Shown here in pieces: positions 1 to 8,664 of a DNA stretch of 64,000 nt. The notes beneath the pieces are model-generated. The model was not told the DNA's origin, did not search any database, and saw nothing but the letters and a program-made list of their open reading frames with translations. Source of the stretch: Pseudomonas sp. UBA6562 (lineage in GTDB: Bacteria > Pseudomonadota > Gammaproteobacteria > Pseudomonadales > Pseudomonadaceae). Both the position numbers and the translations under genes were made by a program. The stretch is taken from contig NZ_DJJS01000008.1 of NCBI RefSeq assembly GCF_002434265.1, positions 1-64,000 on the forward strand. Reading direction: 5' to 3'. Within the stretch, counting starts at the first letter, position 1. Every line of letters starts with the position of its first letter.

Positions 1-2325
1 CTGCACGAACGCGGTGGTGGCCAGCTGGGTGGTGTTGGTGCCCTTGCTGGCTGTCGGCGCCTCGGGCGTGCCCGTGAGCTTGGGCGAGGCCAGCGGTGCT
101 TTCAGACCCAGCAGGCTTGTCACCGTGTCAGCAAAGTTCGCGTCATTTCCCAGCGCCGTGGCGATCTTCTTCAAGGTGTCCAAGGCGCTTGGCGCCAAGT
201 CGACCACAGCACCGACCGCCGTCTGAACAAAGGCCGTATTCGCCACTTGGCTGGTATTGGCCCCCTTCCCCGCCGTAGGCGCCTCGGGCAAGCCTGTGAA
301 CTTGGGCGAGGCCAGGGGCGCTTTCAGGGCTACCAGCGCTTCCAAGGCGGCCAGCGCATTGACGGTCGCCAGCTCGACCCAACCTTCAAAGCCGCTGGCA
401 TCGTTGCTGTCATCCGTGCGCACGAACAGTCTGGTTCCGCCCGGTACCGCAAATTGCGTGCGCTGACCTATCGACTCAATCTGCAAGCCAATGGCGTCGT
501 ACCCACCGCCCAATTCAATCGCCCCGGCAGACTTTTCGCCGAAGCCAAAAAAGCAGGTGCCGCGTAGCGCGTTCAGGTCATCAACGAAGGTCGATCGCCC
601 GGACGTTAATCCGAATGACGCCATGCCTTGCAGCAAGGCTTTCATCGTCGCGAGCTGATCAGTGTTGGTGCCCACGGCTGCCGTCGGCGCCTCGGGCGTG
701 CCCGTGAGCTTGGGCGAGGCCAAGTTGGCTTTCTTGGCCAGCTCGTTGAGGATGGTGCTGGCAAAGTTCGGGTCATTGCCCAATGCCGCTGCCAACTCGC
801 GCAACGAATCCAGCGCACCAGGCGCAGAGTCAACCAGCGCGGCAATAGCCGCCTGCACAAACGCGGTGGTAGCCAGCTGATCGCTGTTGGTGCCCTTGCC
901 TGCCGTAGGCGCCTCGGGCTTGCCGGTGAGCTTGGGCGAGGCCAGCGGAGCCTTCTGACTCAGCTGGATGTCCATTGCGCTCGACAACGCGCTTAGCGCG
1001 TCCACGGTCGCCAACTCGCCCCAAGCGGAAAAGCCGCTGTAGTCCTCGCTGTCGTCGGTGCGGATCTGCAACTTGGCGCCGCCCGAAACCGCAAACTGCG
1101 TGCGCTGCCCATAGGACTCGATCTGCAGGCCGACTGCGTCGTAAGCCCCCGCCTCGGCCGGCGCACCAATAGTCCAGTGCGTGAAGCCGAAAAAACGCGT
1201 GCCGCGTAGCGCATCGAGGTCGGCCGGACGGCTGGACTTGTCTGCCAATCCATACGCACTCAGCCCCTGCAGCAGAGCCTTCATGGTGGCCAGCTGGTTG
1301 GAGCTGGTCCCCACCTCAGCGGTCGGCGCCTCGGGCACGTCCGTGAACTTGGGCGAGGACAAATTGGCTTTCTTGCTCAACGCGTCGTCGACCTGAGTCT
1401 TGGTGTAGACATCCGTCAGGCCGTAGCCGGCGGCGGTGGTCGGACTCGTCCCCGCAACCACACGGCCGTACTTGTCGACCTGCACGCTGCAATACGTGCC
1501 AGACGCCACCCCAGTGCGACCGAAGACCATCTCGAAGGCCAAAGCGGTAACGCCCAGGCTGATCGTTGCGTCAGTGACCAGCTGCCAAGCGCTGTCGCCG
1601 TTGACCGTGCCACGTTCGACCAAGACCAGCAGATTGGGCGTGACCTTCACGCTGGTATTCGCATCCGGGCAGCGCGTCCAGGCGCCGATGGCGGCCAAGT
1701 ACAGGCCATTGTCTTTGGCTGCGCTCTGATCCTTGACCAGCACCCGGGCGCCTGCCGGCAATGACACACCGTCTACCGCCTGCAGGCCGCTCAGGGCGAT
1801 GTTCCCCGTGGTGGCCGCGAGTACCGAATGCTTGAAGTCCTGGCGGGCCAGTTCCTCGCTCACCCATTCGCGGGTGGCTAGCACGACACTAGGGTCGATC
1901 TTGAGCTGCACGTTGCTGGCACTGCTGACGATCAGGCTCATGCGCACGACCTGGGTACGTCCAGATCCTTGGCTAAGCAGCGGCTTGTAGGTGGGCGCGC
2001 AGTTGGCGATCGCTACAAGGTCGCCGTCGCTATCGAACAGACCGATTTCGCGAATCCAGCGCCCGCCCACGTCGGCGGGGATCACCTGTTCGGCGACGAT
2101 AATCGACTTGTCCTTGTCGTCGATTTTCAGCTGATTGAGCGGCGCGCGGCGCCACTCTTTGATCAGCTTGGTCTGCGACGCGTCGGGCTGGGGATCGGTG
2201 CCATTGGCATCGCCCACGGCCATGTGTGTGATGGTCCATGGGATGTTCAGGGCATCCGCGTTGGCCTGCTTAGCAGCGCCAATGTCCGTCAGGATGGCGT
2301 AAAACTGGGTGTTCTGATCAACCAT
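1..2325 (-). CDS. Phage tail fibre protein, 3' end outside the window
   Basis: The frame is open from an ATG at 2325 to the left edge, giving at least 775 residues. The N-terminus (MVDQNTQFYAILTDIGAAK) is the baseplate-attachment type of P2-like fibres. It is followed by a collagen-free shaft made of repeats. About five copies of a module like LASPKLTGTPEAPTA with a QLATTAFVQ or QLATMKALLQG tail occur, and a longer domain (LDALRGT-FFGF to the motif ESxGQRTQFAV) is present twice, near 410-600 and 1030-1240. The start overlaps the end of the tail protein I gene by 8 nt, so translation is probably coupled. The role is host-receptor binding at the end of the tail. The receptor-binding tip and any chaperone gene lie beyond the window. 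Confidence 0.9.
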   Translation of the reverse strand, partial: MVDQNTQFYAILTDIGAAKQANADALNIPWTITHMAVGDANGTDPQPDASQTKLIKEWRRAPLNQLKIDDKDKSIIVAEQVIPADVGGRWIREIGLFDSDGDLVAIANCAPTYKPLLSQGSGRTQVVRMSLIVSSASNVQLKIDPSVVLATREWVSEELARQDFKHSVLAATTGNIALSGLQAVDGVSLPAGARVLVKDQSAAKDNGLYLAAIGAWTRCPDANTSVKVTPNLLVLVERGTVNGDSAWQLVTDATISLGVTALAFEMVFGRTGVASGTYCSVQVDKYGRVVAGTSPTTAAGYGLTDVYTKTQVDDALSKKANLSSPKFTDVPEAPTAEVGTSSNQLATMKALLQGLSAYGLADKSSRPADLDALRGTRFFGFTHWTIGAPAEAGAYDAVGLQIESYGQRTQFAVSGGAKLQIRTDDSEDYSGFSAWGELATVDALSALSSAMDIQLSQKAPLASPKLTGKPEAPTAGKGTNSDQLATTAFVQAAIAALVDSAPGALDSLRELAAALGNDPNFASTILNELAKKANLASPKLTGTPEAPTAAVGTNTDQLATMKALLQGMASFGLTSGRSTFVDDLNALRGTCFFGFGEKSAGAIELGGGYDAIGLQIESIGQRTQFAVPGGTRLFVRTDDSNDASGFEGWVELATVNALAALEALVALKAPLASPKFTGLPEAPTAGKGANTSQVANTAFVQTAVGAVVDLAPSALDTLKKIATALGNDANFADTVTSLLGLKAPLASPKLTGTPEAPTASKGTNTTQLATTAFVQ

Positions 2326-2926
2326 ATGAGATGTCCAGGATATCGATAGTGTGTTCGCGACCGCCACGGCCTACAGAGCCTGTGACTTCAATGTCGCGAA
2401 TCGCCGGCGGGTATACGTCCAACTCGTCACCGTCGAAGATTGCGCCGCCGATGTAGAGGTGCCCGGCGGTTTCAAGGCTGATGGCCAGGGCCGTCATATG
2501 CCGGCTCACGGGCCGCGCGTCGTCGAGCAGCGCGCTCAATTCGTTGTAGGTTTCTTCGCTGATGCCCGAGTCGGAAACGCCTACGCGCAGAGCAAAGGTG
2601 CCGGGCACACCTTGGGGTTCTGTCTCGAACCACTCCACCACCTCGATCAGGTAGCCGAATGGCTCAACCACCCGCCTCAGGGCGCCGATCGTGCCCTTGT
2701 AGGCATGGACGTAGAACGCCGAGCGGATCACCGAGCGCTTGACCGATTCAGACCAAGTGTCGTCCCAGCGGTCGACCGACCAGGCCCATGCCAACTGGTG
2801 CAGCAAGGGCGCTGGGCAGGTATCTGCGTTGTAAAGGGCGCGCAGAGGAATACCAGCCGGGTCACGGCTGGCCGCCTCTACTGCGCGTTCAAGTTGCGTG
2901 CTATTGGAGGGAAGCAGGCTCGTCAC
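2318..2926 (-). CDS. Phage tail protein I (baseplate, P2 gpI family)
   Basis: This 202-residue protein fits the P2 gpI/tail protein I family, which joins the baseplate wedge to the fibres. Typical segments are LHQLAWAWSVDRWDD followed by an SxVIRSAFYVHAYKGT block. The start is GTG at 2926, one base after the stop of gpJ. The stop overlaps the fibre start. Position and order (V-W-J-I-fibre) match the P2 tail module. Confidence 0.92.
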   Translation of the reverse strand: MTSLLPSNSTQLERAVEAASRDPAGIPLRALYNADTCPAPLLHQLAWAWSVDRWDDTWSESVKRSVIRSAFYVHAYKGTIGALRRVVEPFGYLIEVVEWFETEPQGVPGTFALRVGVSDSGISEETYNELSALLDDARPVSRHMTALAISLETAGHLYIGGAIFDGDELDVYPPAIRDIEVTGSVGRGGREHTIDILDISYG

Positions 2927-2927
2927 G

Positions 2928-3809
2928 TCAGATGCCCCGCGTTACGGTCACGCTCGCGCACCAGGCGGCTTGGGCTTTGGTCGGCTTGAGATCGGCCCAG
3001 CCGATCAGGTCAACACGCCTGACGCCTTCGATATGCAGTTGCGCGTCGATCGCAGACCGGGGCACCTCAACGCCCAGCCGCCGGCGTGGGTTGATCCAGG
3101 CTTTTAATCGGCGCTTGCACTCGGCCAGCAACGCCTCGTTTTCCGGGCCGTTGCCGGTGAAGTACACGACCGCTTTGATTTCGTATCGCAGGATCTGCGC
3201 GCTTTGCACGATCAGCCGGTCCCCGACTGGACGCACATCGTCGTCGTTCAGGCGTTGCGTCACGTCTGCCAGCAGGCTGGCAGTGGCTGCGCCATCGTCC
3301 TCAAGGCTCAGCACCGTTACCACGACGGTGGCCGGCGAGGGGCTTTCGGCCGTAGCGTCGGCAACCAAGCCGGAGGCGTTACGCGCGTGCAGAATGTAAC
3401 TGTTGCGTGGCCCGGCCGTGGTCAGGCCCTCATAAACCAGCTGCACCCGTTCCCGAAGCGCATCGTCCTCCTCAAGCACCTCTTCGATCGGCGGCACGGC
3501 CGTCAAGTCCTCGGTCTGAACGACCAGGCGCGTGAGCTGCACGTTGCCCGCCAGTTGGTCCAAGTCTGTGCCCTTGGCGTAGGCCAGCAGCAGGGCTTTG
3601 GCGGCATCGTTGACGCGCGCGCGGTCTTGCAGGCGGCTAAAGGCTGCCACTTCCAGCAAGGCCAGCACCGGGTCGCTTTCAAGCTCAGCATTCCAGCTCT
3701 CGCCCATGCCCTCGCGGAACGTGGTTAGGCTTTGCTGATAGGTGTCCTCGAAGTCCAGGCTCTCCAGCACCTGCGGTGCCGGCAGCGCCGAAAGGTCGAT
3801 CGTGCTCAT
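2928..3809 (-). CDS. Baseplate assembly protein J (P2 gpJ family)
   Basis: The gene encodes 293 residues starting MSTIDLSALPAPQVLESLDF, the usual start of P2 gpJ-like baseplate proteins, which build the wedge ring around the spike. The ATG at 3809 overlaps the stop of the preceding gpW-like gene by ATGA. A longer open frame continues upstream to 3971, but that part lies inside gpW and is unlikely to be translated. The C-terminal part (residues about 190-290) contains the typical INPRRRLGVEVPRSAIDAQLH segment. Confidence 0.93.
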   Translation of the reverse strand: MSTIDLSALPAPQVLESLDFEDTYQQSLTTFREGMGESWNAELESDPVLALLEVAAFSRLQDRARVNDAAKALLLAYAKGTDLDQLAGNVQLTRLVVQTEDLTAVPPIEEVLEEDDALRERVQLVYEGLTTAGPRNSYILHARNASGLVADATAESPSPATVVVTVLSLEDDGAATASLLADVTQRLNDDDVRPVGDRLIVQSAQILRYEIKAVVYFTGNGPENEALLAECKRRLKAWINPRRRLGVEVPRSAIDAQLHIEGVRRVDLIGWADLKPTKAQAAWCASVTVTRGI

Positions 3810-4132
3810 GCCGTCACCTCGATAATCGCGCTGTCGCCCAGGTACTGGCCGGTCAGCTGCATGGTTATCTTCCCGTCGACCACTGACACCACCCGTACAC
3901 GCTCCAGTTTCAAGCGCGGCTCCCAGCGGCCAAGCGCGCGGGCGACTTCGGCCTGCACAGCGCTTTTCCACCCCTCGGTAACGGGCAAGTCGATGTAGCG
4001 GCGCAGGTTGCTGCCGAACTCCGGCCGCATCCGGCGACTGCCTACAGGCGTGGTCAGAATCACTTCGATGGACTGTCGTAGATGGGCCTTACCGGACAGC
4101 GGCTGTCCCGTGCGGCGGTCCAGTCCGATCAT
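3806..4132 (-). CDS. Baseplate protein W, gp25-like (P2 gpW family)
   Basis: This 108-residue protein has the GPW/gp25 fold signature: a GLDRRTG start, LRQSIEVILTTPVGSRRMRPEFGS, then a C-terminal beta-rich half. The family is a wedge component with a lysozyme-like or sheath-initiator role at the baseplate. It is coupled by ATGA to gpJ. Confidence 0.92.
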   Translation of the reverse strand: MIGLDRRTGQPLSGKAHLRQSIEVILTTPVGSRRMRPEFGSNLRRYIDLPVTEGWKSAVQAEVARALGRWEPRLKLERVRVVSVVDGKITMQLTGQYLGDSAIIEVTA

Positions 4133-4136
4133 GGGG

Positions 4137-4349
4137 TTACTCCCTGGCCAAGTCCGGGTGGTTGCTCAGGTAGTTCAGGGCAGCGACGTCGTCCGGCTCA
4201 ACCGATACGGCGTTGGCCTGCACCTGCAGTACGCGGTCGCTATCAGGCAGCACCAGTGAGCGCGACGTGTAAACGGTGTCGCGGAAGGTGACGCGCTCCG
4301 GGGCGACAGGTGCGTCGGCCTCGGCGTCGGTGGATTTCTTCGCGGCCAT
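4137..4349 (-). CDS. Small conserved phage protein of unknown function
   Basis: This 70-residue protein starts MAAKKSTDAEAD at 4349. An upstream in-frame ATG at 4361 adds only four residues. It has an acidic, low-complexity N-terminus followed by a segment with VTFRDTVYTSRSLVLPDSDRV. It ends 4 bases before gpW. A factor-independent terminator (4366-4388) lies just upstream, so it needs read-through or its own promoter. I cannot assign a function. Its position inside the baseplate module suggests a tail role. Confidence 0.6.
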   Translation of the reverse strand: MAAKKSTDAEADAPVAPERVTFRDTVYTSRSLVLPDSDRVLQVQANAVSVEPDDVAALNYLSNHPDLARE

Positions 4350-4365
4350 GTGTGGCTCCAATGAA

Positions 4366-4388
4366 AAAGCCCGCGCGCGGCGGGCTTT
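4366..4388 (-). terminator. Factor-independent terminator inside the tail operon
   Basis: The arms AAAGCCCG (4366-4373) and CGGGCTTT (4381-4388) form an 8-bp stem with a 7-nt loop. Read on the minus strand, the run TTTTT follows. It lies between two tail genes that read through it, so it probably acts as an attenuator overridden by Q-type antitermination. Confidence 0.75.
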
Positions 4389-4405
4389 GAGTGGGTTGGG
4401 AGGGG

Positions 4406-4720
4406 TTAGCCGTGCCTGGCGACGACCTTTTCAACGTCTGCAGCCAGCGCGGCGGCCAGGGCCTGGGGCTCGGCCGTGCTCTGGACGTTGAAATTGATCG
4501 TCACATTGCGCGCCGGCCCTTCGATGTACTGGCCACCGCTCAAGGCGCGGCACAGGCCCTCGGCGATAACCTCGGGGTCGTTGTCGCCGGCCAGCAGCCG
4601 GCGCCAGTAGTCGCGCATACGCATGCGGTCACAGAACCCGGTGATCTGGTAGCCGACCATTTTGGCCACCGTTTCGCTGTCGATCCCGTTGATCGGTGCG
4701 TTTTTCCGTTGCTCAGCCAT
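4406..4720 (-). CDS. Phage protein of unknown function between gpV and gpW
   Basis: This 104-residue protein starts MAEQRKNAPINGIDSETV. It has an N-terminal half rich in charged helices (ITGFCDRMRMRDYWRRLLAG), then a segment with NVTINFNVQSTAEPQALAAAL. It has no signal peptide or membrane segment. It begins 7 bases after gpV and is followed by the terminator at 4366-4388. I do not recognise a family. In P2 no gene stands between V and W, so this is an insertion in the module. Confidence 0.6.
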   Translation of the reverse strand: MAEQRKNAPINGIDSETVAKMVGYQITGFCDRMRMRDYWRRLLAGDNDPEVIAEGLCRALSGGQYIEGPARNVTINFNVQSTAEPQALAAALAADVEKVVARHG

Positions 4721-4727
4721 GCCTGCC

Positions 4728-5330
4728 TCAATGCTTATGGTTAGGGGTGTTGCCGGCGGTGTCGATGATCCTGGCGCCGCCGAAAATGTCGCCCGTTACG
4801 CGTAACGCGCCGTTGATCTGGACATTGCCCTGCAGGGTGATGCTGGGCGCCTTGACCGTGACGGCTTGTGCCTCTACTGCTGCCGTCGAGGTCTTGGCAG
4901 TGATGCTGTCGTCGGTGATCACTGCGGTACTGCTGCCAACCTTGATCGTGACCGTGCCGCTGGGCAGCGTGATGGTGTAGCTCTTGGCCTGCCAGTCGTA
5001 GACCAGCGAGCCGCCATCGTCGTAACGCCAAACCTCGACGTGATCGCGGTTGTCCGGCTGGGCACCGGCGTTGCCGTACAGGCCCGGCACAAACGTGCCT
5101 TGCGCAGGATCTCCGCTTGGGCTGATCAACGCGCCCTGCTCGCCCAGGCTCGGCGATCGCCAATGGCGGGCCTTGCCGGCGGCCAGGGCATGCCAGCGCA
5201 CCCATGCGCTGACCCAATCGGTGCCGTCCGTCATCCGCACTTTGCCGGCGGCCAGATCCACAGCCACGACGTAACCTTTGATTACCCCCCCTTCCAGCAT
5301 GCGGTCGTGCTGTGAGGAAACGTACGTCAT
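4728..5330 (-). CDS. Baseplate spike protein V (P2 gpV family)
   Basis: This 200-residue protein has an N-terminal OB-fold region, then repeated beta strands typical of the triple-stranded spike helix (residues about 105-185, with repeats such as TVTIKVGSSTAVITDDSITAK). It ends in NHKH. In P2 gpV a C-terminal HxH binds iron at the needle tip, and the final HKH fits that. The spike pierces the outer membrane when the sheath contracts. The start overlaps the previous stop by ATGA. Confidence 0.92.
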   Translation of the reverse strand: MTYVSSQHDRMLEGGVIKGYVVAVDLAAGKVRMTDGTDWVSAWVRWHALAAGKARHWRSPSLGEQGALISPSGDPAQGTFVPGLYGNAGAQPDNRDHVEVWRYDDGGSLVYDWQAKSYTITLPSGTVTIKVGSSTAVITDDSITAKTSTAAVEAQAVTVKAPSITLQGNVQINGALRVTGDIFGGARIIDTAGNTPNHKH

Positions 5331-5869
5331 GCCATGTCCGCCGGCGGCCTGTACAAGCCTTCATTGCCTGGCCCCGTATCCGGGTCGAAGGCAAAAACCA
5401 GCGTCCCGGGCGGCTCGTCGGGGAAAGGCCACTCGGTGCCACCCAGGTAGACCGTTTGCCGCCACTGCACCGACCAGCCGACGCATTTCAGCAGCTCCGG
5501 CGTGATCTCTGACGGCATGGCCTGCACGTCCTGGGTCTGGTCGACGAAGTCCAAATCCCAATACTGCCCGTCCAGCAACTTGACCAGCTTGCTGGCCAGG
5601 ATCGCGGCTTGCAGCGGTGCCTGCTCGCGGTCTTCCTCAACCAGAATCAAGGCCTCAAACGTGGCCATGATGCAGGTGCGACCATCGCCAGGATCTGGCC
5701 CGGGGGCCATTCCGGTGAGGGCATAGAACATCGCCGGCAGTTGCATGCCGGCCTCAAGCACCGGATAGGCCGCGATGTTCGGTAGCTGGGGCAGCGCCTG
5801 GGTCATGGCCTGGGTCATGGCCGCGTGCAGCTGGGTCAGCTCACTAGGTGATGTCTGCTGTTCGCTCAT
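5327..5869 (-). CDS. Phage protein of unknown function upstream of gpV (tail completion or terminator candidate)
   Basis: This 180-residue soluble protein has an N-terminal helix (SELTQLHAAMTQAMTQALPQL), a central beta part (RTCIMATFEALILVEEDREQ) and a C-terminus with VGWSVQWRQTVYLGGTEWPF. It lies between a head-tail joining protein and gpV. That is where myophages encode neck, stopper or tail-terminator proteins, so such a role is inferred. Its start overlaps the preceding gene by 26 nt and its end overlaps gpV by 4. Confidence 0.6.
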   Translation of the reverse strand: MSEQQTSPSELTQLHAAMTQAMTQALPQLPNIAAYPVLEAGMQLPAMFYALTGMAPGPDPGDGRTCIMATFEALILVEEDREQAPLQAAILASKLVKLLDGQYWDLDFVDQTQDVQAMPSEITPELLKCVGWSVQWRQTVYLGGTEWPFPDEPPGTLVFAFDPDTGPGNEGLYRPPADMA

Positions 5870-6218
5870 GCTTCACCGTCAAGATAAGAGTCACCCAGCC
5901 GGTACCGTCCGGCTCCGGCCGGACGACGGTGTAAAGACCGCCGCCGTCCTCCGGGGCCAGCTCGATGGTCAGGGCGGCGCCTTTCTCTAAGCCGACCGCG
6001 TCTGCCACCGGCAGGCTGAACTGGGGTTCGCGCACGGCCTCGGCGTTGATGGCCGAGGCTAGGCGCTTGCTCCCCAGCTGGGGATCGTGGAAGGGGTTTT
6101 CGAAGATCCCCAGCACCTCACGGCCGTCCGCGCGCGTGGCTCGATCGCCGACGCGCCGCAGAATCGGCCGATCCAGGCGCCGGGCCGCGCGCTCTCGAAA
6201 GCTCGATGCCGTGGCCAT
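5844..6218 (-). CDS. Head-tail joining/attachment protein
   Basis: The gene encodes 124 residues. An N-terminal basic helix (FRERAARRLDRPILRRVGDRAT) is followed by an all-beta part ending GWVTLILTVK, which resembles lambda FII-type head-tail attachment proteins. It begins by TAATG overlap with the stop of the preceding gene. Position after the capsid block supports the call. A neck-protein role is inferred. Confidence 0.65.
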   Translation of the reverse strand: MATASSFRERAARRLDRPILRRVGDRATRADGREVLGIFENPFHDPQLGSKRLASAINAEAVREPQFSLPVADAVGLEKGAALTIELAPEDGGGLYTVVRPEPDGTGWVTLILTVKHERTADIT

Positions 6219-6532
6219 TACTGCACGATCAGCACTTCGGCATAGCCGCCGGCGGAATCGCTCAGCAGCTTGCCGTAGGGCTTGGAGCCGTCAGTACCCG
6301 GGACTACCAGCGCGCCGTCTTTCACGCTGGCGGCGTTGCCGGCCTTGAGGGCAGCGTCAGCCGGGACGCTCCAGGCGCCGGCCGTGCGGTAGGTGATAGG
6401 CGCACCCTTGGCGCCGCTTTCGAGTGGCATCACCGCCAGGTCGTTGATGACTTGGGGCACGCCCTTTACCGATCCGCCGGTCGGCGCCGGCAGGGTGACG
6501 GTGTCACCGCTGTTCATATAGTTGGTCGCCAT
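6218..6532 (-). CDS. DUF2190-type capsid-associated protein
   Basis: This 104-residue protein starts MATNYMNSGDTVTLPAPTGGSV and matches the DUF2190 pattern of small beta-barrel proteins next to the major capsid gene. Members are decoration or head-fibre-like proteins, though older annotation links the family loosely to recombinases. It follows the capsid gene after an intergenic hairpin at 6558-6575. Confidence 0.75.
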   Translation of the reverse strand: MATNYMNSGDTVTLPAPTGGSVKGVPQVINDLAVMPLESGAKGAPITYRTAGAWSVPADAALKAGNAASVKDGALVVPGTDGSKPYGKLLSDSAGGYAEVLIVQ

Positions 6533-6557
6533 GATTCTCTTCCTCCAGAAACAACAA

Positions 6558-6575
6558 ACCCCGCTTAGGCGGGGT
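6558..6575 (-). terminator. Hairpin after the capsid gene, likely partial terminator
   Basis: ACCCCGC (6558-6564), loop TTAG and GCGGGGT (6569-6575) form a perfect 7-bp stem. The minus-strand downstream sequence is TTGTTGTTT, so the U run is interrupted. It may damp expression of the genes after the capsid. Confidence 0.6.
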
Positions 6576-6594
6576 GCTTGGTAGTGCGCAGCGG

Positions 6595-8664
6595 TTACTG
6601 GCCGGCGGACTTGTTCAAGCCGCGCGCGTCGAGCGCGGACACGCCGGCATCGATGCGGACCTTGGAAGCGATACCGTCGCTGGTAAAGCCTTCCTGCTGG
6701 TCGAAATACGGCGTCTCGATCCCGTCCAGGTAGGCCACTTCGATGGTGTCCGAGCCTTGCTTGGCCGCCAGGTAGTAGCTGGTAGCGGAATCAGCATCCA
6801 ATCGCGGCTCGGCAATGACCTGGGCAAAGTTGCGGATTGGGTTGTCGATGCCGGCATTGGTGTCGGCACCCGGTACCGAGGCCGAGCGGATCAGCTGGTT
6901 GGCCTTGTCTTCCAATGCCACTGGGCACAGCAGGAAGGCCGGGCGGATGTTCAACGGTCGCGGCTTGGCGTCCTTGGCCACCGTGGCCTGCTGCAGCGCC
7001 ATTGCGGTCTTGGCCGCGCTCATCGCCTCGATCGACAGCTTGGAAGCGGCGCCGGTGAAGAGGTTCTTGCGCGAGGCATCGAACAGCGGTCGATTGTCTT
7101 TCATCTTGCCGTTCTTGGTGAGCAGGTCGTAGACCAAGTCGCCAATGGTTGCCCGGGCGGCCTCGCCCATCAGGCGCGGAATCGCGGTCAGTGCATCGAG
7201 ATCGTCGTTGATGATGGCCTGACGGTTGATGGTGAACAACTCGCCGTAGGTGGCCAGCTGGATGGTCTCCCCGGTATCGCCCAGGGTGATGTTCTTGTAG
7301 TCAGCGCCAGGACGCACCTCGCGCAGCGACGAGAACGTCCCCAGGCCTACGCGGCTGGCGATCTTGAAGTCGCTCAAGCGGCCTTTCTTGGTCCACAGGT
7401 GGTAGGTCTCTTCGGACTTCTCCCAGCCCGTCAGCAGCGACTTGTAGGCTGCATCGAGCAGGATGTTGCCGAAGTCGCTCGAACCGTGGGTGAACGCCAA
7501 GCCGATCATGTTCATGACGTTGAGTGTCGAGACGCCAACGCCACGCTCGACCAGCGAGGCCCGCGCCAGCTCGCGCAGGGTCATGAAGTTGAACCCGTTG
7601 TCGTCCTGCAACTCGCCCAGGCCCGCACGCGCGTAGATGGAAGCGCGCACGGAGTCGCCCACCAGATTGCCGTTGGTGATGTGGCCGTGATGGCGAACGG
7701 TACCGGTCGGGGTCGTGCCTTGGCCGATCACTTCGAGCAGCTTGGCGTTGGCTTGGTCGATCGTGCAGTTGAAGTCGTTCAGGCAGGTGTCGCGCAACGC
7801 TTCTTGCCCGGTGAAAGGCGTGAAGGCTGCTTGAATGGCAGTACGTCGGGCACCGTCAGCTGCCAGGACGCGCGCGGCGATCTGCTCGGCGGTTTCGGCA
7901 GGGTTGCCCGGCGTCGGTGCTGGCCCGCTTGCAGGCGGCATGACCGAACCGCGCGGGGTGAAGAGTTGCTGTGCAGCTGTGGGCATGTTGGTGTAGTCCT
8001 TGAGGCGGTTGGAGTTGATCGTGGCGAAGGCCTCGACCGAATCGAGCAAGGTGTCGGCAAAGCCCAGGGCGACGGCCTCAGCGCCGGTCATCCACGTTTC
8101 TGCCGTCAGCAGCGCTTCAACTTCTTCGGCGCTCTTGCCGGTCTTGGCGACGTACACCGCCACCATGCCGGTTTCGAACTTGTCGAGGGTTTCGGCATAT
8201 GTGCGCATGGCCTCGGCGTCGCCGCCCTGGATGCCCCAGGGCTTGTGAATCATCATCATGGCGTTCGCCGGCATGCGGATCTCGTCGCAGGCCATCGCCA
8301 CCACGCTGCCCATACTGGCGGCCAGGCCGACCACGGTACCGATCACCCGCGCTTTGTGGCTCTTGAGCAGGTTGTACATGGCCATGCCTTCGAAGACGGC
8401 ACCGCCCGGCGAGTTGATGTGCAGATTGATCTGTGACACGTCACCCACAGCGCGCAGGTCTTTGGCGAACTGCTGCGCCGAGATTCCCCAGTCGCCAATG
8501 TCACCGAACAGATACACCTCGGCCACGCCGCGCGTAGCAGCGCCCTTGATGGTGTACCAGCTGCTGCCGGGGTTATTCGTCGTCGTCCCGACCGACCCTT
8601 GCGGGCTCATCAGCGGCGGGGGCTGGTTCCTTTTTTGCGTCTGCATCTGTTGGGTTCTTCCCAT
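6595..8664 (-). CDS. ClpP-like prohead protease fused to major capsid protein
   Basis: This is a 689-residue fusion. Residues about 35-235 are a ClpP/SppA-type serine protease with the Ser117 motif AASMGS and His140 in MMMIHKPW. Residues about 290-689 are a Mu gpT-like major capsid protein, with LRELARASLVERGVG and the late segment PLNIRPAFLLCPVALE. In lambda and Mu the protease and capsid are separate genes. Here the protease probably cuts itself free during prohead maturation. The ATG at 8664 overlaps the portal gene by 92 nt. In-frame ATGs at 8646 and 8610 are alternatives. Confidence 0.93.
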   Translation of the reverse strand: MGRTQQMQTQKRNQPPPLMSPQGSVGTTTNNPGSSWYTIKGAATRGVAEVYLFGDIGDWGISAQQFAKDLRAVGDVSQINLHINSPGGAVFEGMAMYNLLKSHKARVIGTVVGLAASMGSVVAMACDEIRMPANAMMMIHKPWGIQGGDAEAMRTYAETLDKFETGMVAVYVAKTGKSAEEVEALLTAETWMTGAEAVALGFADTLLDSVEAFATINSNRLKDYTNMPTAAQQLFTPRGSVMPPASGPAPTPGNPAETAEQIAARVLAADGARRTAIQAAFTPFTGQEALRDTCLNDFNCTIDQANAKLLEVIGQGTTPTGTVRHHGHITNGNLVGDSVRASIYARAGLGELQDDNGFNFMTLRELARASLVERGVGVSTLNVMNMIGLAFTHGSSDFGNILLDAAYKSLLTGWEKSEETYHLWTKKGRLSDFKIASRVGLGTFSSLREVRPGADYKNITLGDTGETIQLATYGELFTINRQAIINDDLDALTAIPRLMGEAARATIGDLVYDLLTKNGKMKDNRPLFDASRKNLFTGAASKLSIEAMSAAKTAMALQQATVAKDAKPRPLNIRPAFLLCPVALEDKANQLIRSASVPGADTNAGIDNPIRNFAQVIAEPRLDADSATSYYLAAKQGSDTIEVAYLDGIETPYFDQQEGFTSDGIASKVRIDAGVSALDARGLNKSAGQ

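Noticed and set aside
6574..8436. 620-codon open frame on the plus strand
   Set aside because: It is antisense to the protease-capsid fusion, has His/Gln/Val-biased composition and no domain; a shadow of the GC-rich real gene.
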